This document shows positions 12,932 through 14,542 of a stretch of 14,542 nt of DNA, piece after piece. Within the stretch, counting starts at the first letter, position 1. The number at the start of each line of letters is the position of its first letter. The notes under the pieces are model-generated. The model searched no databases. It saw only the letters and a program-made list of their open reading frames with translations, and was not told where the DNA came from. The position numbers and the translations under genes are program-made. Origin of the DNA: an uncultured Clostridia bacterium (GTDB taxonomy: Bacteria; Bacillota; Clostridia; Christensenellales; Aristaeellaceae); NCBI GenBank assembly GCA_934643535.1, contig CAKUCE010000045.1:1-14542 (forward strand), written 5' to 3'.

Positions 12932-14284
12932 ATGAAAATGAAGAAATTTACGACCCGTTATCTGGACGGAAAGAAGGAAAAAAGCGTCGCGGAGCTTCAA
13001 TGGGACGAGACGCTGACCGAGCAGGAGAACCGGCTGATCAATCTGTACCCCGAGGTGCAGTACCAGACCCTTCAGGGCTTCGGCGGCGCGTTCACCGACG
13101 CGTCCGGCTATGTGTTCGCCAAAATGCCGGAGGAGCTTCAGTGCAAGCTGGTTCACGACTATTTCTCCACGGAGGGCAACGCCTACACGCTGGGCCGGAC
13201 CTCCGTGGACAGCTGCGATTTCTCCGCGGGCATCTATTGCTCCGATAATACCCCGGACGACTTTGAATTGAAGGATTTCGACCCGGCGCGCTCGGAGCAG
13301 TACGTCCTTCCGCTGGTGAAGATGGCGCAGGAGGAAGCCGGACGGCCCATCGGCATGATGCTGACCCCGTGGAGCCCCCCGGAATGGATGAAAACCAACC
13401 ATTCCCGGCTGCATGGCGGTGAACTGAAGCCCGAATATTACAGCCTGTGGGCCGAATATATCTGCCGCTTCATCGAAGCCTATCAGCAGGCGGGCGTGGA
13501 CGTGAAGATGCTTTCCTCCCAGAACGAGCCCAAGGCCGTGCAGACATGGGATTCCTGCCTGATGAGCGCCGCTCAGGAGCGGGAGTTCATCCAGCACCAC
13601 CTTTATCCCGCCCTTAAGCGCCACCATCTGGAGGACGTCTGCCTGCTGATCTGGGATCACAACAAGGAGCGGGTGTTCGACCGGGTCAGCGAGACGCTGA
13701 ACAATCCCGAAGTAGCGGAAATGGTTGGCGGCGCGGCGGTTCACTGGTACAGCGGAGACCATTTCGAAGCCCTGCAGATGACCCACGAGCGCTTCCCCAA
13801 GCTGCAGCTGGTCTTCTCCGAGGGCTGCGTGGAGTTCAGCCGTTTCGGCGGCACCCATCAGGTGCGGGACGCGGAAATGTACGCCCATGACGTGATCGGC
13901 AGCATGAACCACGGCCTGAACGCCTTCATTGACTGGAACCTGCTGCTGGACGGCAAGGGCGGCCCCAACCATGTGGGCAATTTCTGCTCCGCTCCCGCCA
14001 TGTACGACGAGGAGACAGGCGAGCTTCGCTACAATCTGTCCTTCGACTATCTGGGTCATTTCAGCCACTATATCCGGCCCGGCGCGGTGCGCATCGGCAT
14101 GTCCCGCTTCGGGGAAGCGCTGGAAGCGCTGGCCGTTCGGAATCCGGACGGAACGATCGTGGTCGTGGTGCTGAACCGCCGGGATGAGGACGCGAAGTTC
14201 TTCCTCCGCAAGAATGGCCGCGTCGTGGAAACGATGCAGGAAGCCCATTCCATCAGCACCTATGTGATGGACGCAGACGAATAA
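12932..14284 (+). CDS. Glycoside hydrolase family 30 (beta-glucosidase/beta-xylosidase type)
   Basis: 450 residues. GH30 enzymes are retaining hydrolases acting on beta-glucosides, beta-1,6-glucan, beta-xylosides or glucuronoxylan. Signature segments are LQGFGGAFTDASG (47-59), LTPWSPPEWMKTN (144-156), SSQNEP with acid/base E199, VFSEGCVE with nucleophile E297, and FIDWNLLLDGKGGPNH. A beta-strand region at the end (about 385-450) completes the fold. No signal peptide is present, so it is cytoplasmic. Motifs look closer to the glucosylceramidase-like subgroups than to the glucuronoxylanases. GAAAGGACAGG precedes the start; Met3 at 12938 is an equally reasonable start. It follows the FAD oxidoreductase by 27 bp and closes the operon ahead of a terminator. 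Confidence 0.92.
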   Translation: MKMKKFTTRYLDGKKEKSVAELQWDETLTEQENRLINLYPEVQYQTLQGFGGAFTDASGYVFAKMPEELQCKLVHDYFSTEGNAYTLGRTSVDSCDFSAGIYCSDNTPDDFELKDFDPARSEQYVLPLVKMAQEEAGRPIGMMLTPWSPPEWMKTNHSRLHGGELKPEYYSLWAEYICRFIEAYQQAGVDVKMLSSQNEPKAVQTWDSCLMSAAQEREFIQHHLYPALKRHHLEDVCLLIWDHNKERVFDRVSETLNNPEVAEMVGGAAVHWYSGDHFEALQMTHERFPKLQLVFSEGCVEFSRFGGTHQVRDAEMYAHDVIGSMNHGLNAFIDWNLLLDGKGGPNHVGNFCSAPAMYDEETGELRYNLSFDYLGHFSHYIRPGAVRIGMSRFGEALEALAVRNPDGTIVVVVLNRRDEDAKFFLRKNGRVVETMQEAHSISTYVMDADE

Positions 14285-14291
14285 TCAGCAG

Positions 14292-14335
14292 CCCCTTCGG
14301 TTTCTCCTGTGGGATGGAAAACCGAAGGGGTTTTT
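14292..14335 (+). terminator. Intrinsic terminator after GH30
   Basis: CCCCTTCGGTTT (14292-14303) pairs with AAACCGAAGGGG (14319-14330), a 12-bp stem with a 15-nt loop, followed by TTTTT (14331-14335). It ends the transporter operon 7 bp after the GH30 stop codon. Confidence 0.9.
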
Positions 14336-14352
14336 CTATGGAAAATTGGGGC

Positions 14353-14381
14353 TTGCTTCCTGTTATTTTTTGCTGTATAGT
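14353..14381 (+). promoter_or_regulatory. Promoter of the GH3 gene
   Basis: TTGCTT (14353-14358) and TATAGT (14376-14381) are spaced by 17 bp, giving a start near 14388 and a leader of about 52 nt. It lies just after the terminator, so the GH3 gene forms a new transcription unit. Confidence 0.55.
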
Positions 14382-14439
14382 AAAGAAACTTACAAAACCT
14401 TTTGCCTCAATTTTGACAAACGGAAAGGAGCCGATGATA

Positions 14440-14542
14440 TGCCCCTTCATAACCAGCAGCGGGAGGCGGAGATTGCCCGCCGCGCCCGGGAGATCGTGGA
14501 ACAGATGACCGTGGAGGAATGCGTGTGGCAGACCCTTTATAC
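14440..14542 (+). CDS. Glycoside hydrolase family 3, N-terminal fragment
   Basis: Only 34 codons lie before the right edge. The peptide starts MPLHNQQ and continues ARRAREIVEQMTVEECVWQ, which matches the opening of GH3 enzymes (typically RA..LV.QMTLEEK..QL). GH3 proteins include beta-glucosidases, beta-xylosidases and arabinofuranosidases, here probably trimming oligosaccharides from the end. No signal peptide is seen in this fragment. AAAGGAG upstream sets the start. The family call rests on a short segment, so the substrate cannot be inferred. Confidence 0.7.

Noticed and set aside
11912..14248. 778-codon minus-strand ORF opposite the FAD oxidoreductase and GH30 genes
   Set aside because: Same codon-shadow effect; no recognisable motif, and both sense genes have intact catalytic or cofactor motifs.
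14414..14419. TTGACA as a -35 for the GH3 gene
   Set aside because: A -10 at normal spacing would fall on the ribosome site and start codon; the pair at 14353-14381 fits better.

Overview
The window is one carbohydrate-utilisation locus from a bacterium. It is GC-rich by eye (GC was not computed). Purine-rich Shine-Dalgarno sites precede almost every gene. The transporter is an LplB/LplC-type oligosaccharide ABC importer with a separate solute-binding protein. AraC-family regulators, one with a PocR sensor domain, lie among glycoside hydrolase genes. Together these suggest a Gram-positive anaerobe of the class Clostridia from a gut-type habitat. The binding protein's signal peptide ends in an Ala-rich AXA site with no lipobox, which I associate with Christensenellales-like Clostridia. 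That placement is inference. No RNA gene, mobile element, CRISPR array or phage gene was recognised.

Layout. (1) 1-193, minus: truncated start of a probable AraC-type regulator. (2) 194-324: divergent control region with a good promoter for the rightward operon and an imperfect inverted repeat around it. (3) 325-4756, plus: enolase-superfamily sugar-acid dehydratase, GH10 xylanase-like protein, RraA-like protein and SDR oxidoreductase, tightly spaced as one operon. (4) 4757-7873, minus: GH2 glycosidase followed by a PocR/AraC regulator; the regulator meets the SDR gene stop to stop with no spacer. (5) 7874-8076: second divergent control region with a perfect 10-bp inverted repeat and a strong extended -10 promoter. 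(6) 8077-14284, plus: two permeases, solute-binding protein, FAD-dependent oxidoreductase and GH30 glycosidase, closed by an intrinsic terminator. (7) 14440 to the right edge: its own promoter and the start of a GH3 glycosidase.

How it may work. The binding protein and permeases import an oligosaccharide, with ATPase subunits encoded elsewhere. No signal peptide is visible on the GH10, GH2 or GH30 proteins, nor on the visible start of the GH3 protein, so breakdown should occur in the cytoplasm. The dehydratase, RraA-like protein, SDR and FAD oxidoreductase look like an oxidative branch for a sugar acid released from the glycan. A xylan- or pectin-derived glycan with uronic or aldonic acid groups fits, but the exact substrate cannot be read from the sequence. 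The points most worth following are the unassigned dehydratase/RraA/SDR trio with altered active-site residues, the FAD oxidoreductase inside a transporter operon, and the two candidate operators.
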